Position numbers and translations under genes: made by a program. The notes under the pieces are model-generated. The model did no database searches. It had not been told where the DNA came from and was given only the letters and a program-made list of their open reading frames with translations. Source: Pseudomonas sp. SST3 (GTDB taxonomy: Bacteria > Pseudomonadota > Gammaproteobacteria > Pseudomonadales > Pseudomonadaceae). Taken from it: a stretch of 64,000 nt of DNA. Positions 37,999 to 47,750 of this stretch are shown here, piece by piece (the first letter of the stretch is position 1; each line of letters begins with the position of its first letter). The stretch is from the NCBI RefSeq assembly GCF_003325755.1, contig NZ_QORI02000012.1, positions 115,109 through 179,108 of the forward strand. Direction: 5' to 3'.

Positions 37999-38037
37999 TC
38001 TGATTCGCCTTTTCAAAAAACTACGAAGGAAACCCTT

Positions 38038-39252
38038 TTGAGCTCCATGGATTCGCAGCGACGTGTGGTCTCCGGAATGCGGCCTAACGGCCGTCTTCAC
38101 CTTGGCCATTACCACGGCGTACTGAAGAACTGGGTAAGGATGCAGCATGAATATCAGTGCTTCTTCTGCATCGTCGACTGGCACGCCCTGACCACCGATC
38201 ATGCGGCCGGTGTCGATATCGCCCGCAATGTGCAGGACATGGCAATCGACTGGCTGGCGGCAGGCGTCAGCCCCAGCTCGGCTACTCTTTTCATTCAGTC
38301 TCAGGTGCCTGAGCACGCCGAACTGCACCTGCTGCTGTCGATGATCTGTCCATTGGCTTGGCTGGAACGAGTGCCGTCCTACAAAGAGCTGCAGCTCGAT
38401 TCACAGCAGAAAGAGCTTGGCACCTATGGCTTCCTCGGTTACCCGTTGCTACAGGCTGCAGACATCCTGGCCTATCGCGCCGGGGTCGTGCCGGTGGGCG
38501 CCGATCAGCTGCCGCACATCGAGTTCGCCCGTGACGTGGCGCGGCGCTTCAACCACCTCTACGGCAGCGAAGAAGATTTCGAAGTGAAGGCCGAGGCGGC
38601 GGTCCGCAAGCTCGGTAAGAAAAGTTCCAAGCTTTACTCCAGCCTGCGCAAGAGCTACCAGGAGCAGGGCGATCTGGAAGCGCTAAATACGGCCCGCGCA
38701 TTGCTCAAGGATCAGCAGACCATCACCATCGGTGACCAGGAACGCCTGTTTGGGTATCTGGAGGGCAGCGGCAGGTTGCTGCTCCCCGAACCGCAAGCCC
38801 TGTTAAGCGATTCGCCCAAGGTGTCTGGCCTGGATGGTGGCAAGATGGCCAAGTCGGCGAGCAACTCCATCTTCCTGCGCGATACGCCTGAGGAGATCGA
38901 AGAGAAGATCAAGCGCATGCCTACTGATCCGGCACGGGTGCACCGCCACGATCCGGGTGAGCCGACGCGTTGTCCGGCCTGGCAGATGCACCTCGCCCAC
39001 TCGGGAGAGGATGTTTGCCAATGGGCCGAGCAGGGCTGTCGCAGTGCTGGAATCGGCTGTCTGGAATGCAAGGCGCCGCTGATCGAGTCAATCAAGCTCG
39101 AGCTGGCTCCGCTTCAGGAGAGGGCTCAGGACTACGAGCAGAATCCGGACCTGGTTCGCAGCATTCTGGCGGAGGGTGCCGAACAGGCCCGCGATGAAGT
39201 TCGCGAAACGCTGGTGGTTGTGCGTCAGGCAATGGGCCTGAATTACCGCTAG
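38038..39252 (+). CDS. trpS: Tryptophan-tRNA ligase
   Basis: A 404-residue class I synthetase. The HIGH-type motif is RPNGRLHLGHYHG near residue 20; the tryptophan-binding region follows with YPLLQAADILAYRA; the KMSKS loop is GGKMAKSASN near 279. Between them is an insertion of roughly 60 residues (EEDFEVKAEAAVRKLGKKSS onward) not found in the short E. coli-type enzyme but known in Pseudomonas-type TrpRS. AAGGA is spaced for the TTG at 38038; an ATG three codons later is the alternative. Confidence 0.93.
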   Translation: MSSMDSQRRVVSGMRPNGRLHLGHYHGVLKNWVRMQHEYQCFFCIVDWHALTTDHAAGVDIARNVQDMAIDWLAAGVSPSSATLFIQSQVPEHAELHLLLSMICPLAWLERVPSYKELQLDSQQKELGTYGFLGYPLLQAADILAYRAGVVPVGADQLPHIEFARDVARRFNHLYGSEEDFEVKAEAAVRKLGKKSSKLYSSLRKSYQEQGDLEALNTARALLKDQQTITIGDQERLFGYLEGSGRLLLPEPQALLSDSPKVSGLDGGKMAKSASNSIFLRDTPEEIEEKIKRMPTDPARVHRHDPGEPTRCPAWQMHLAHSGEDVCQWAEQGCRSAGIGCLECKAPLIESIKLELAPLQERAQDYEQNPDLVRSILAEGAEQARDEVRETLVVVRQAMGLNYR

Positions 39253-39260
39253 AGCCCATA

Positions 39261-39284
39261 CGGCGGCAACATGAGTTGCCGCCG
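39261..39284 (+). other. Perfect 10-bp hairpin between trpS and scpA
   Basis: CGGCGGCAAC (39261-39270) pairs with GTTGCCGCCG (39275-39284) around a 4-base ATGA loop. A moderately T-rich stretch follows. It could be a leaky terminator or a processing site separating trpS from scpA expression. Confidence 0.5.
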
Positions 39285-39312
39285 CTTCATCTGTTCGTTC
39301 CGTGGAGAGATC

Positions 39313-40131
39313 ATGCAGGATTCACCGACCGAGGCGACGATCGATCCGCCTGGTGAGCAGCTGCGGCTGGCATTGGTCTATGGCGAGGCGTTCAACAATC
39401 TGCCGCAGGATCTCTATATTCCTCCAGATGCGCTGGAGGTGTTTCTCGAGGCGTTCGAAGGTCCGCTGGATCTGCTGCTCTATCTGATCCGCAAACAGAA
39501 CATCGACATCCTCGATATTCCGGTTGCGGAGATTACCCGCCAGTACATGGGGTACGTCGAGCTGATGAAGGCGGTGCGGCTGGAGCTGGCCGCCGAATAC
39601 CTGGTGATGGCCGCGATGCTGGCTGAGATCAAGTCGCGCATGCTGCTGCCGCGTTCGGCCGAGGTGGAGGAGGACGAACTCGACCCGCGAGCAGAGCTGA
39701 TACGTCGACTGCAGGAATACGAGCGCTTCAAGGCGGCCTCTGAAGACCTCGATCAATTACCGCGCGTCGGCCGCGATCTGCATGTGCCGAGAATCGATGC
39801 GCCGGACGCTCGGGCGCGCAAGCTACTGCCCGAAGTGAGTCTCGAGGAATTGCTCATCTCCATGGCCGAGGTGCTGCGCCGTGCGGATATGTTCGAAAGC
39901 CATCAGGTCACGCGCGAAACCTTGTCGACCCGCGAGCGTATGAGCGATGTGCTGGAGCGCCTCAAAGGCGGGGCCTTCGTTCCTTTTGCCACGCTATTCA
40001 CCGTCGAAGAAGGCCGGCTTGGCGTGGTGGTGACCTTCATGGCCGTGCTCGAGTTGATCAAGGAATCGCTGGTCGAGTTGGTGCAGAACGAACCCTTCGC
40101 GCCAATTCATGTTCGCGCTCGGGTCGAATAG
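39313..40131 (+). CDS. scpA: Segregation and condensation protein A
   Basis: A 272-residue kleisin that bridges the SMC (or MksB/SMC-like) ATPase in chromosome condensation. The N-terminal kleisin signature FEGPLDLLLYLIRKQNIDILDIPVAEIT occurs near residues 48-75, followed by LAAEYLVMAAMLAEIKSRMLLP. The C-terminal winged helix is also present. GGAGAG five bases upstream fixes the ATG at 39313. scpB follows 40 bases later. Confidence 0.95.
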   Translation: MQDSPTEATIDPPGEQLRLALVYGEAFNNLPQDLYIPPDALEVFLEAFEGPLDLLLYLIRKQNIDILDIPVAEITRQYMGYVELMKAVRLELAAEYLVMAAMLAEIKSRMLLPRSAEVEEDELDPRAELIRRLQEYERFKAASEDLDQLPRVGRDLHVPRIDAPDARARKLLPEVSLEELLISMAEVLRRADMFESHQVTRETLSTRERMSDVLERLKGGAFVPFATLFTVEEGRLGVVVTFMAVLELIKESLVELVQNEPFAPIHVRARVE

Positions 40132-40171
40132 TCTGTTCGCACGGTTTAGGTATGAGTCGAGGTAATCAAGG

Positions 40172-40936
40172 TTGAATCTCTCTGATCCCAAGGATCTCGC
40201 TTCGCTACTGGAGGCTTTCCTGCTCGCCTCGGGGAAACCGATGTCGATCGAGCGAATGGCCGAGCTGTTCGAGGATACCGAACGGCCCGCGCCGGCGCTG
40301 TTGCGTAAAGCGCTGGAAGTGCTCGACAAATCCTGCAAGGGGCGCGCGTTCGAGCTGAAGCAAGTTGCCAGCGGCTACCGCCTGCAGGTGCGTGAGCGCT
40401 TTTCGCCCTGGGTGGGCCGGCTCTGGGAGGAGCGGCCGCAGCGCTATTCACGCGCATTGCTGGAAACCCTGGTGCTGATCGCCTATCGTCAGCCGATCAC
40501 GCGAGGAGAAATCGAGGACATTCGCGGCGTTGCGGTCAACAGTCAGATCGTCAAGACGCTGTTGGAGCGCGAATGGGTGCGGGTGGTTGGTCATCGCGAC
40601 GTGCCGGGACGGCCGGCCATGTTCGCCACCACCAAGCAATTTCTCGATCACTTCAACCTGAAAAACCTCGACGAGCTGCCGCCGTTGGCGGTACTGCGCG
40701 AGATGGAGCCCGAGCCGTTGCCTGTCGATGTCGAAGAGGCGCCGGTGCCGGCGGCATTGCAGGCGCGCGTCGACGCCGAACTGGAATCGGAAACGCCGCG
40801 CGAGCAAACCAGCTTCCGCAGCCTGCTGGCGGAGTTGGACAGCATGGAAACCGGCCTCAAGACCGACTTCGATGATTTGCGCAACGAAGCGGAAGATGAA
40901 AGCCAAAGCGTTCCGGACGAGGAACGCCGCGACTAG
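40172..40936 (+). CDS. scpB: Segregation and condensation protein B
   Basis: A 254-residue winged-helix protein, partner of ScpA. Core segments are LLEAFLLASGKPMSIERMAELFE at the N-terminus, SGYRLQVRERFSPWV, RYSRALLETLVLIAYRQPITRGEIEDIRGV near 100, and GRPAMFATTKQFLDHFNLKNLDELP. The acidic 70-residue tail is not conserved. TTG at 40172 is the start, with GAGG about nine bases upstream. Its stop overlaps the stop of the convergent mgsA gene by four bases. Confidence 0.93.
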   Translation: MNLSDPKDLASLLEAFLLASGKPMSIERMAELFEDTERPAPALLRKALEVLDKSCKGRAFELKQVASGYRLQVRERFSPWVGRLWEERPQRYSRALLETLVLIAYRQPITRGEIEDIRGVAVNSQIVKTLLEREWVRVVGHRDVPGRPAMFATTKQFLDHFNLKNLDELPPLAVLREMEPEPLPVDVEEAPVPAALQARVDAELESETPREQTSFRSLLAELDSMETGLKTDFDDLRNEAEDESQSVPDEERRD

Positions 40937-41406
40937 TTTTCTGTTTTCCGGCCTGCCAGGTAGTTGTCGTAGTCCGGAATGCTCAGCGCGTGGGCTTCAT
41001 CAAGTAATGGGCTAGAGAGTAAGTAATCGGCGCTGCTCTCGTTGGCGGCCAGCGGAATGTTCCAGACCGCAGCAACCCGCAGCAGCGCTTTCACATCAGG
41101 GTCATGCGGCTGCGGCTCGAAGGGATCCCAGAAGAACACCAGCATGTCGATGCGCCGTTCGGCGATGCGCGCACCGATTTGCTGATCCCCGCCTAGCGGA
41201 CCGCTGATCATGCATTCCACCGGCAGCTCCAGGCGACGCCCAAGTAGCAGGCCGGTGGTGCCGGTGGCGAGCAATTCGTGGTTCGCCAGTTTCTCTTTCT
41301 GTCGGTCCGCCCAGTCCAGCAGGCGGTCCTTGCAGTGATCGTGCGCGACCAGCGCGATGCGTTTGCGGGCGGGCAGTGTCGCGGTAACGAAATCGATGCG
41401 GTTCAT
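40933..41406 (-). CDS. mgsA: Methylglyoxal synthase
   Basis: A 157-residue enzyme that converts dihydroxyacetone phosphate to methylglyoxal and phosphate. Conserved segments are IALVAHDHCKDRLLDWA at the N-terminus, ATGTTGLLL (phosphate-binding) near 50, ISGPLGGDQQIGARIAE near 67-83 with the catalytic aspartate, and LVFFWDPFEPQPHDPDVKAL. It lies 45 bases downstream of gap on the same strand, so the two triose-phosphate enzymes are probably co-transcribed. Confidence 0.95.
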   Translation of the reverse strand: MNRIDFVTATLPARKRIALVAHDHCKDRLLDWADRQKEKLANHELLATGTTGLLLGRRLELPVECMISGPLGGDQQIGARIAERRIDMLVFFWDPFEPQPHDPDVKALLRVAAVWNIPLAANESSADYLLSSPLLDEAHALSIPDYDNYLAGRKTEN

Positions 41407-41451
41407 ATTCTTCCCTGGCTTGCTGAATGGGCGGCTGAGCCGAATTGCCGG

Positions 41452-42453
41452 CTACGGTGCTTCGTGCAAGGCGCGGCAGGTGTCCAACATTCGATTGGAG
41501 AATCCCCACTCGTTGTCATACCAGGCCATCACTTTCAGCAGTCGTCCGCTAACCTTGGTGTGGTTGGTGTCGAAAATCGACGACATGGGGTTGTGATTGA
41601 AATCGCAGGAGACCAGCGGCAACGAGTTACAGGCCAGTATGGGCGAGCGCTGGCTGGCGTCTAGCATCAGCGCGTTGACCTCGTCTGCGGTGGTTTCACG
41701 GCTGAGTTCGAGGGTCAGATCTACCAGCGATACATTGATCACTGGCACCCGGACCGCCATGCCGGTCAGCTTGCCGGCCAGTTCCGGCAGAACCAGACCC
41801 ACGGCTTCGGCTGCGCCGGTCTTGGTCGGAATCATCGATTGCGTGGCCGAGCGCGCGCGGTAGGGATCGCTGTGGTAGACGTCGGACAAATTCTGGTCGT
41901 TGGTATAAGCATGGATGGTGGTCATCAGGCCGTGCTCAATACCGTATTCGCGTGACAGGATCTGGGCGACCGGGGCCAGGCAGTTGGTGGTGCAGGACGC
42001 GTTGGAGATGATCTGATGCGACTGGCGCAGGATGCCGTGATTGACTCCGTAGACGATGGTGGCATCGGCGCCGGACGCCGGAGCGGAAATGATCACCTTG
42101 CCGGCACCTGCTTCCAGGTGAGCGCTGGCTTTCTCGCGGGAGGTAAAGAGACCGGTACACTCGAAGACCACATCGACCTCGTGCTGGCGCCAGGGCAGTT
42201 CAGCCGGGTTGCGGATCGCACTCACCGCGATCGAGTCTCCGTTGACCACCAGCCGATCATCATTCACTTCGATTTTGGCATCGAAATGGCCATGGACGCT
42301 GTCGTACTGCAAGAGATGAGCATTCATCGCCGAGCTGCCGAGGTCATTGATCGCCACGACCTGAAGATGCTCGCGGTAGCTTTGGCTGTACAGGGCGCGG
42401 AGGACATTGCGTCCGATACGGCCGAAGCCGTTGATGGCGATGCGAATAGTCAT
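41452..42453 (-). CDS. gap: Glyceraldehyde-3-phosphate dehydrogenase, type I
   Basis: A 333-residue enzyme oxidising glyceraldehyde-3-phosphate. It has the NAD-binding start [15 protein letters not shown], the NAD-selective aspartate in INDLGS, the catalytic C154 in [11 protein letters not shown] with H181, and the final [13 protein letters not shown]. The ATG at 42453 has AGGA seven bases upstream; the open frame beyond it is non-coding. It is divergent from edd with a HexR operator between, as for gap-1 of other pseudomonads, where it serves the Entner-Doudoroff route. Confidence 0.97.
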   Translation of the reverse strand: MTIRIAINGFGRIGRNVLRALYSQSYREHLQVVAINDLGSSAMNAHLLQYDSVHGHFDAKIEVNDDRLVVNGDSIAVSAIRNPAELPWRQHEVDVVFECTGLFTSREKASAHLEAGAGKVIISAPASGADATIVYGVNHGILRQSHQIISNASCTTNCLAPVAQILSREYGIEHGLMTTIHAYTNDQNLSDVYHSDPYRARSATQSMIPTKTGAAEAVGLVLPELAGKLTGMAVRVPVINVSLVDLTLELSRETTADEVNALMLDASQRSPILACNSLPLVSCDFNHNPMSSIFDTNHTKVSGRLLKVMAWYDNEWGFSNRMLDTCRALHEAP

Positions 42454-42476
42454 AAGAGGGTCCTGGGCGGAATTTG

Positions 42477-42491
42477 TTGTAGGAATCACAA
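42477..42491. promoter_or_regulatory. HexR operator between gap and edd
   Basis: TTGT (42477-42480), seven bases, ACAA (42488-42491) exactly fits the HexR consensus TTGT-N7/8-ACAA. It lies 24-38 bases upstream of gap and about 86-100 upstream of edd, able to repress both. The repressor gene is at 53809-54672. Confidence 0.75.
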
Positions 42492-42576
42492 GATTATTCC
42501 TGTCAAAATAGAAATCAAGCCCAGATACATGTTGTTTTGTTGGTAAAACTACAGATTCACGAGCAGGAGTGATGGC

Positions 42577-44406
42577 ATGCACCCGCGGATTCAAGAAGTT
42601 ACCGAACGTTTGATCGAGCGCAGCCGCCCGTCGCGGCAGCGCTACCTTGCCCAGATGGCCGGGGCGGCGAGTGATGGACCTCAGCGCGGCAAGCTGCAAT
42701 GCGCCAACTTCGCTCACGGCGTGGCGGGCTGTGCGTCGTCCAGCGACAAGCAGAAGCTGCGCCTGATGAATGAGGCCAACGTCGCCATCGTCTCGGCGTA
42801 CAACGACATGCTGTCGGCGCATCAGCCGTACGAGCACTTCCCGGACATCATCAAGCAGGCGCTGCGTGATGTCGGCTCGGTCGGGCAGTTCGCCGGCGGT
42901 GTGCCAGCCATGTGTGACGGCGTGACGCAAGGCGAGGCGGGGATGGAGATGAGCCTCGCCAGTCGTGAGGTCATTGCCATGGCGACTGCCATTGCGCTGT
43001 CGCACAACATGTTTGACGCAGCGCTGTATCTGGGTATCTGCGACAAGATCATCCCGGGTCTGATGATTGGTGCCTTGCGTTTCGGTCACCTGCCGGCGGT
43101 GTTCGTGCCCGGCGGGCCGATGCCTTCAGGCATTCCAAACAAGCAAAAAGCCGAGGTTCGTCAGCGCTATGCCGAAGGCAAGGCCAGCCGCGAGGAGCTG
43201 CTGGAATCTGAGATGTTGTCCTATCACAGTCCCGGCACGTGCACCTTCTACGGCACGGCGAATACCAATCAGGTGGTGATGGAGATCATGGGGCTGCACT
43301 TGCCTGGATCTTCGTTCGTTAACCCGTACACACCGCTGCGTGACGAGCTGACCCGTGAGGCGGCGCGCCAGGTGACTCGCCTGACACGTCAGTCCGGCAA
43401 CTACCTGCCGCTGTGCAAGATCGTCGACGAGAAGGCGATCATCAACTCAGTGGTGGCGCTGAATGCCACAGGCGGTTCAACCAATCACACCTTGCATATC
43501 CCGGCCTTCGCCCAGGCAGCGGGTATTCAGCTGACCTGGCAGGATATGGCGGATATCTCCGCGGTAACGCCGACCTTGGCCAAGGTCTATCCCAACGGGC
43601 AGGCTGACGTAAACCATTTCCACGCCTGCGGCGGCGTGCCATTCATGGTGCGCACGCTGCTTGATGCCGGACTGTTGCACGAAGACGTCTACACCGTCAT
43701 GGGGCATGGTCTCAGGCAGTACACCCAGGAGCCCTTTATTGAAGAGGGTCAATTGATCTGGCGGGAAGGTCCGGAAGGCAGTCTCGACGAGGCGATTCTG
43801 CGCCCGACCGAGCGACCGTTCTCGCCCGAAGGCGGCCTGCGTGTGCTGGAAGGTAACCTCGGCCGCGGTGTAACCAAAATCTCGGCGGTCGCGCCCGAAC
43901 ACCGTGTGGTCGAGGCACCGGCGCGGGTGTTCAGCGATCAGACCGAGCTGGCACAAGCGTTCAAGAAAGGCGAGCTGGAGAAGGACTTCATCGCCGTGGT
44001 GCGCTTCCAGGGGCCGAAGGCCAATGGGATGCCGGAGCTACACAAGCTGACGCCGTTCCTCGGTGTGCTGCAGGACCGTGGCTACAAGGTGGCGCTAGTC
44101 ACCGACGGCCGTATGTCCGGCGCGTCGGGCAAGGTGCCGGCGGCGATCCACGTCAGCCCCGAGGCGCTCGATGGCGGCCCGCTGTGCCGAGTGCGCGATG
44201 GTGACATCATTCGTGTCGATGGCGAGACAGGTGAACTGCGCGTGCTGGTCGATCAGGCAGAGTTCGACAGTCGTGAGCGGGTGATGGCGCCGAGTGACCT
44301 AGGAATCGGTTGCGGCCGGGAGCTGTTCGGCTTTCTGCGTTCGGCGTTCAGTCCGGCGGAGAAGGGCGCCAGCGTGTTCACCGAGGAGCTGGAGGCGCTC
44401 AAGTGA
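42577..44406 (+). CDS. edd: 6-phosphogluconate dehydratase
   Basis: A 609-residue IlvD/Edd-family iron-sulfur dehydratase making 2-keto-3-deoxy-6-phosphogluconate, first enzyme of the Entner-Doudoroff split. Cluster ligands appear in [21 protein letters not shown] and [15 protein letters not shown]. Other family blocks are [12 protein letters not shown] and [23 protein letters not shown] near the C-terminus. AGGAG precedes the ATG. Its last codons overlap the glk start. Confidence 0.97.
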   Translation: MHPRIQEVTERLIERSRPSRQRYLAQMAGAASDGPQRGKLQCANFAHGVAGCASSSDKQKLRLMNEANVAIVSAYNDMLSAHQPYEHFPDIIKQALRDVGSVGQFAGGVPAMCDGVTQGEAGMEMSLASREVIAMATAIALSHNMFDAALYLGICDKIIPGLMIGALRFGHLPAVFVPGGPMPSGIPNKQKAEVRQRYAEGKASREELLESEMLSYHSPGTCTFYGTANTNQVVMEIMGLHLPGSSFVNPYTPLRDELTREAARQVTRLTRQSGNYLPLCKIVDEKAIINSVVALNATGGSTNHTLHIPAFAQAAGIQLTWQDMADISAVTPTLAKVYPNGQADVNHFHACGGVPFMVRTLLDAGLLHEDVYTVMGHGLRQYTQEPFIEEGQLIWREGPEGSLDEAILRPTERPFSPEGGLRVLEGNLGRGVTKISAVAPEHRVVEAPARVFSDQTELAQAFKKGELEKDFIAVVRFQGPKANGMPELHKLTPFLGVLQDRGYKVALVTDGRMSGASGKVPAAIHVSPEALDGGPLCRVRDGDIIRVDGETGELRVLVDQAEFDSRERVMAPSDLGIGCGRELFGFLRSAFSPAEKGASVFTEELEALK

Positions 44407-45374
44407 CAGCACTGGTAGGCGATATCGGTGGTACCAATGCTCGCTTTGCTTTGTGGCGCGATCAGCAGATCGAATCGGTGCGGGTGCTGCCGACCATGGA
44501 GTATCCACGTCCGGAAGACGCCATTCGCGCTTATCTGCAGGGCGTCGGGCAAAGCGTCGAGGCGCTACAAGCAGTTTGCCTGGCCTGTGCCGGACCGGTG
44601 TGCGGCGATGAGTTCGCCTTCACCAACAACCACTGGCGCCTCAGCCGCAACACCTTCTGCCAGGACCTTGGACTGAGCGATCTGCTGCTGATCAATGACT
44701 TCACCGCCATGGCGCTTGGCATGACCCGTCTGCGCGAGGGGGAGCTGATTGAGGTCTGTTCCGGAAAATCCGAAGCCGGGCGGGCACGCCTGGTGATCGG
44801 GCCTGGCACCGGACTGGGCGTCGCCACGTTGTTGCCTCTGGAAAACGGCGGATGGCGAGCATTGCCAGGTGAAGGCGGACATGTTTGCCTGCCGATTGGC
44901 ACGGCCCGGGAAGCCGCCTTGTGGGCCCACTTGCATCAGAAACATGGTCATGTGAATGCCGAGGCGATCCTCAGCGGTGGTGGTCTTCTCGAGCTCTATC
45001 GAACCTGCTGCGCGCTCGATCAGCAGCCTCCACGATTTACGACGCCGGCCGAAGTGACCGCAGCCGCCCTGGCAGACGATGCCTACGCCGCGGCAGTGCT
45101 GGAGCAATTCTGCATCTGGCTGGGTCGGATCGCGGGTGACAACGTACTGACAACCGGTGCGCAGGGCGGTGTCTATATTGCTGGCGGGATAGTGCCGCGT
45201 TTCGTCGAGTTCTTCGTAAAAAGCGGTTTTCGCCAGAGTTTCCGCGACAAGGGCTGCATGAGTCGGTATTTTGACGACGTTCCGGTCTGGGTCGTGACGG
45301 CGGAGTACCCTGGGCTGGAAGGCGCAGGCGTCGCTTTGCAGCAACTGCTGGAGGGCGCGTCTGGCGGGCACTGA
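44403..45374 (+). CDS. glk: Glucokinase
   Basis: A 323-residue proteobacterial-type glucokinase (ROK-unrelated family, as in E. coli Glk). Seen here: the phosphate loop [15 protein letters not shown] at the N-terminus, the catalytic aspartate segment [12 protein letters not shown] near residue 98, [13 protein letters not shown] near 137, and GGEGGH-like [11 protein letters not shown]. It starts with GTG overlapping the edd stop by four bases, so it is translationally coupled to edd. Confidence 0.95.
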   Translation: MTALVGDIGGTNARFALWRDQQIESVRVLPTMEYPRPEDAIRAYLQGVGQSVEALQAVCLACAGPVCGDEFAFTNNHWRLSRNTFCQDLGLSDLLLINDFTAMALGMTRLREGELIEVCSGKSEAGRARLVIGPGTGLGVATLLPLENGGWRALPGEGGHVCLPIGTAREAALWAHLHQKHGHVNAEAILSGGGLLELYRTCCALDQQPPRFTTPAEVTAAALADDAYAAAVLEQFCIWLGRIAGDNVLTTGAQGGVYIAGGIVPRFVEFFVKSGFRQSFRDKGCMSRYFDDVPVWVVTAEYPGLEGAGVALQQLLEGASGGH

Positions 45375-45384
45375 CCTGTTTTGA

Positions 45385-45398
45385 AACAAGAACAAGAG
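45385..45398 (+). promoter_or_regulatory. A-rich Crc/Hfq-like motif before gltR
   Basis: AACAAGAACAAGAG (45385-45398) contains AACAAGAA, which fits AAnAAnAA, the Hfq/Crc target of pseudomonads. It precedes the AAGGG ribosome site of gltR by a few bases. Repression of gltR translation is inferred. Confidence 0.5.
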
Positions 45399-45410
45399 AA
45401 GGGATGCCAG

Positions 45411-46145
45411 GTGAATCAGGCTGGAAGATCGATTCTGCTGGTCGACGACGACCAGGAAATTCGCGAGCTGCTCGACGCCTACCTCAGTCGGTCCGGTTTC
45501 CAGGTGCGAACCGTGGGCGACGGTGCGCAATTTCGCGAGGCCATGGGCAGTGATCCGGCGGATCTGGTGATCCTCGACGTGATGCTGCCCGACGAAGATG
45601 GCTTCAGTCTCTGCCGCTGGGTACGCGGCCATCAACGTCTGGCGCAGATGCCAATCATCATGCTGACTGCCAGCTCGGACGAGGCTGACCGGGTCATTGG
45701 CCTGGAGCTGGGCGCGGATGATTACCTGGGAAAACCCTTCAGCCCTCGTGAGTTGCTGGCCCGGATCAAGGCGCTGCTGCGCCGCGTCAACTTCGGTCAG
45801 GAACGCACCAGTGATGTGCTGGCGTTCGATGAGTGGCGGTTGGATATGGTCAGCCACCGGCTGTTTCATCAGGATGGCGAGGAGGTGCTGTTGTCCGGCG
45901 CCGATTTCGCGCTCCTCAAGCTGTTTCTCAATCATCCGCAGCAGATACTCGACCGCGACACCATCGCCAACGCGACCCGCGGTCGCGAAGTGATGCCGCT
46001 CGAGCGCATCGTCGATATGGCCGTCAGCCGTCTGCGTCAGCGACTACGTGATACCGGTAAGTGCCCTCGTTTAATCCGTACCGTGCGCGGCAGCGGTTAC
46101 CTGCTGGCTGCCCAGGTTGCGCCACATCATGACGCGCTCGGCTAA
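45411..46145 (+). CDS. gltR: Response regulator GltR (OmpR family)
   Basis: A 244-residue regulator. The receiver domain shows ILLVDDDQEIREL, phospho-aspartate in LVILDVMLPDEDG and YLGKPFSPREL. The winged helix shows LSGADFALLKLFLNHPQ and RIVDMAVSRLRQRL. GltR with GtrS controls glucose transport and catabolism genes. GTG at 45411 is preferred since AAGGG precedes it and family proteins have this length (242 in P. aeruginosa). It overlaps gtrS by 17 bases. Confidence 0.93.
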   Translation: MNQAGRSILLVDDDQEIRELLDAYLSRSGFQVRTVGDGAQFREAMGSDPADLVILDVMLPDEDGFSLCRWVRGHQRLAQMPIIMLTASSDEADRVIGLELGADDYLGKPFSPRELLARIKALLRRVNFGQERTSDVLAFDEWRLDMVSHRLFHQDGEEVLLSGADFALLKLFLNHPQQILDRDTIANATRGREVMPLERIVDMAVSRLRQRLRDTGKCPRLIRTVRGSGYLLAAQVAPHHDALG

Positions 46146-47589
46146 GCGCCGTTGGTTGCCGGTGCCGCGCTCGCTGCTCGGCCGGATGCTCTTTCTGACC
46201 CTGCTGGTGGTGCTGCTGGCGCAGGCGCTGTCGAGCTTCATCTGGGTATCACAGCTGCGCGCGAGCCAGATGGAAGGGCTGCTGACCAGCGCTCGCAGCC
46301 TGGCGCATTCGATGGCTGCCAGTGTCAGTTATTTCCGTTCGCTGCCGCTGGGTTATCGCCCGCTGGTGCTCGATCAGCTGCGCAGCATGGGCGGTACGCG
46401 CTTTTTCGTATCGTTGAACGACAAACCCTTGGAGATGCAGATTCTGCCGCCGACCGAGCGCAAACAGGCAGTCCTGGCGGAAGTGGACGAGGTGCTGCGT
46501 GAGCGCCTCGGCAGCGACGCAGACATGTCGGTCAACTTCGTCAGCCCCGACGATCTGCGCATCTTCAATGGCGGGCTGAAGCTCGACGAACTGCCGCGAT
46601 CCTGGGCCCACTACGCGCTGAGTCTGGAACCGCTGAATCCACCCGTGCTGGTGACGCAGATCCAGATTGCCCCGGGCGAGTGGCTCTATCTTGCATCGTT
46701 GATGCCGGCCCCCTACGTCAGCCTGGAAGACGACGGCATCCCGACCCAGCAGCTCTGGTTCATCTTTCTCACCACCAGCTTTCTGTTGTTGTTCATCGGC
46801 ATCCTTGTGCACTGGCAGAGCCGTCCGCTCAAGCAGTTGGCGCAAGCGGCGCGCGAGATGTCGCTGGGCAGCGAAGTGGAGTTGCTGCCCGAAGAGGGCG
46901 GCAGTGAGGTGGTCGAGGTCAGCCGGGCGTTCAACAGCATGCGTGAGCGCATCGGTCGCTACCTGACCGAGCGCAGCCAGTTGTTCAGCGCGATCTCTCA
47001 CGACTTGCGCACCCCGATCACCCGACTCCGCCTGCGCGTGGAGCTGCTTGAAGATGAGGCCCTGCAGAACAAGTTCAGCCGTGATCTCGATGAACTGGAG
47101 CTGCTGGTCAAAGGCGCGTTGCAATGCGTCAAGGACACCGACATCCACGAAAACATCGAGCCGCTGGATCTGAACCTGTTGCTCGACTGTGTCACCGAGC
47201 CATACTTGGCGCCTGCCGGCAATGGCCGTGTAACGGTTCAGGGTAAGCCCGCCGCGCCTTATGCCGGCAAGCCGCTCGCGCTCCGGCGCTGTATCGGCAA
47301 CCTGCTGGATAACGCCCTGAAGTACGGCGAGCGAGCGCATCTGCATATTGTCGATGATGGCGAAACGTTCGTGCTTCACGTCGATGACGAAGGGCCGGGA
47401 GTGCCGCCAGCGTGGCTGCAGCAGGTCTTCGAGCCGAACTTTCGTCTGGCGGCGAAGCAGCCCGGTTACGGCCTCGGTCTCGGTATCGCCCGCAACATCG
47501 CGCATGCCCATGGCGGCGAGATCAGCCTGCGCAATCTGCCCGAAGGTGGTTTGCGGGTGACTTTAAGTCTGCCGCGCCATGCAGGGTGA
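46129..47589 (+). CDS. gtrS: Sensor histidine kinase GtrS
   Basis: A 486-residue membrane kinase with a first membrane helix at about 20-40, a periplasmic domain (about 45-195), and a second helix (LWFIFLTTSFLLLFIGILVHW). HAMP, HisKA with AISHDLRTPITRLRLRVELL, and an ATPase domain with DNALKYGE, DDEGPGVP and GYGLGLGIARNIAHAHGG follow. In P. aeruginosa GtrS senses 2-ketogluconate and 6-phosphogluconate. The ATG at 46129 is chosen inside the end of gltR; a TTG four codons earlier is possible. Confidence 0.93.
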   Translation: MTRSAKRRWLPVPRSLLGRMLFLTLLVVLLAQALSSFIWVSQLRASQMEGLLTSARSLAHSMAASVSYFRSLPLGYRPLVLDQLRSMGGTRFFVSLNDKPLEMQILPPTERKQAVLAEVDEVLRERLGSDADMSVNFVSPDDLRIFNGGLKLDELPRSWAHYALSLEPLNPPVLVTQIQIAPGEWLYLASLMPAPYVSLEDDGIPTQQLWFIFLTTSFLLLFIGILVHWQSRPLKQLAQAAREMSLGSEVELLPEEGGSEVVEVSRAFNSMRERIGRYLTERSQLFSAISHDLRTPITRLRLRVELLEDEALQNKFSRDLDELELLVKGALQCVKDTDIHENIEPLDLNLLLDCVTEPYLAPAGNGRVTVQGKPAAPYAGKPLALRRCIGNLLDNALKYGERAHLHIVDDGETFVLHVDDEGPGVPPAWLQQVFEPNFRLAAKQPGYGLGLGIARNIAHAHGGEISLRNLPEGGLRVTLSLPRHAG

Positions 47590-47609
47590 GGCTATCTGTC
47601 GTCATCTGG

Positions 47610-47669
47610 CTCGTTACAGAGGCGCTCGCTTTGTAACGAGGCGGTGACTATTCGCTATCCCTTCGTTAC
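47610..47669. promoter_or_regulatory. Three TCGTTAC repeats upstream of gtsA
   Basis: CTCGTTAC (47610-47617) and GTAACGAG (47633-47640) form a perfect 8-bp inverted repeat, and a third TCGTTAC stands at 47663-47669. Centres are 22 and 30 bp apart, close to two and three helical turns. They occupy the promoter region of gtsA, right after gtrS, and are candidates for GltR binding. This is inference from position. Confidence 0.45.
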
Positions 47670-47728
47670 CTGCTGCGCCGACTGGCGCGCCTAGAATCGG
47701 TGCAACGCAAGCAGAGACTTGCATCGAT

Positions 47729-47744
47729 AACAAAAACAAAAGGA
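47729..47744 (+). promoter_or_regulatory. A-rich Crc/Hfq-like motif at the gtsA ribosome site
   Basis: AACAAAAACAAAAGGA runs straight into the gtsA Shine-Dalgarno AGGA. It fits the AAnAAnAA motif through which Hfq and Crc block translation during growth on preferred organic acids. Confidence 0.6.
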
Positions 47745-47750
47745 AGACCA

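Noticed and set aside
42454..43089. Upstream extension of gap on the minus strand
   Set aside because: Runs antisense into edd across the HexR site; the family start and ribosome site are at 42453.
44565..45935. Long antisense frame across glk and gltR
   Set aside because: Covers two clearly coding genes on the other strand; no ribosome site.
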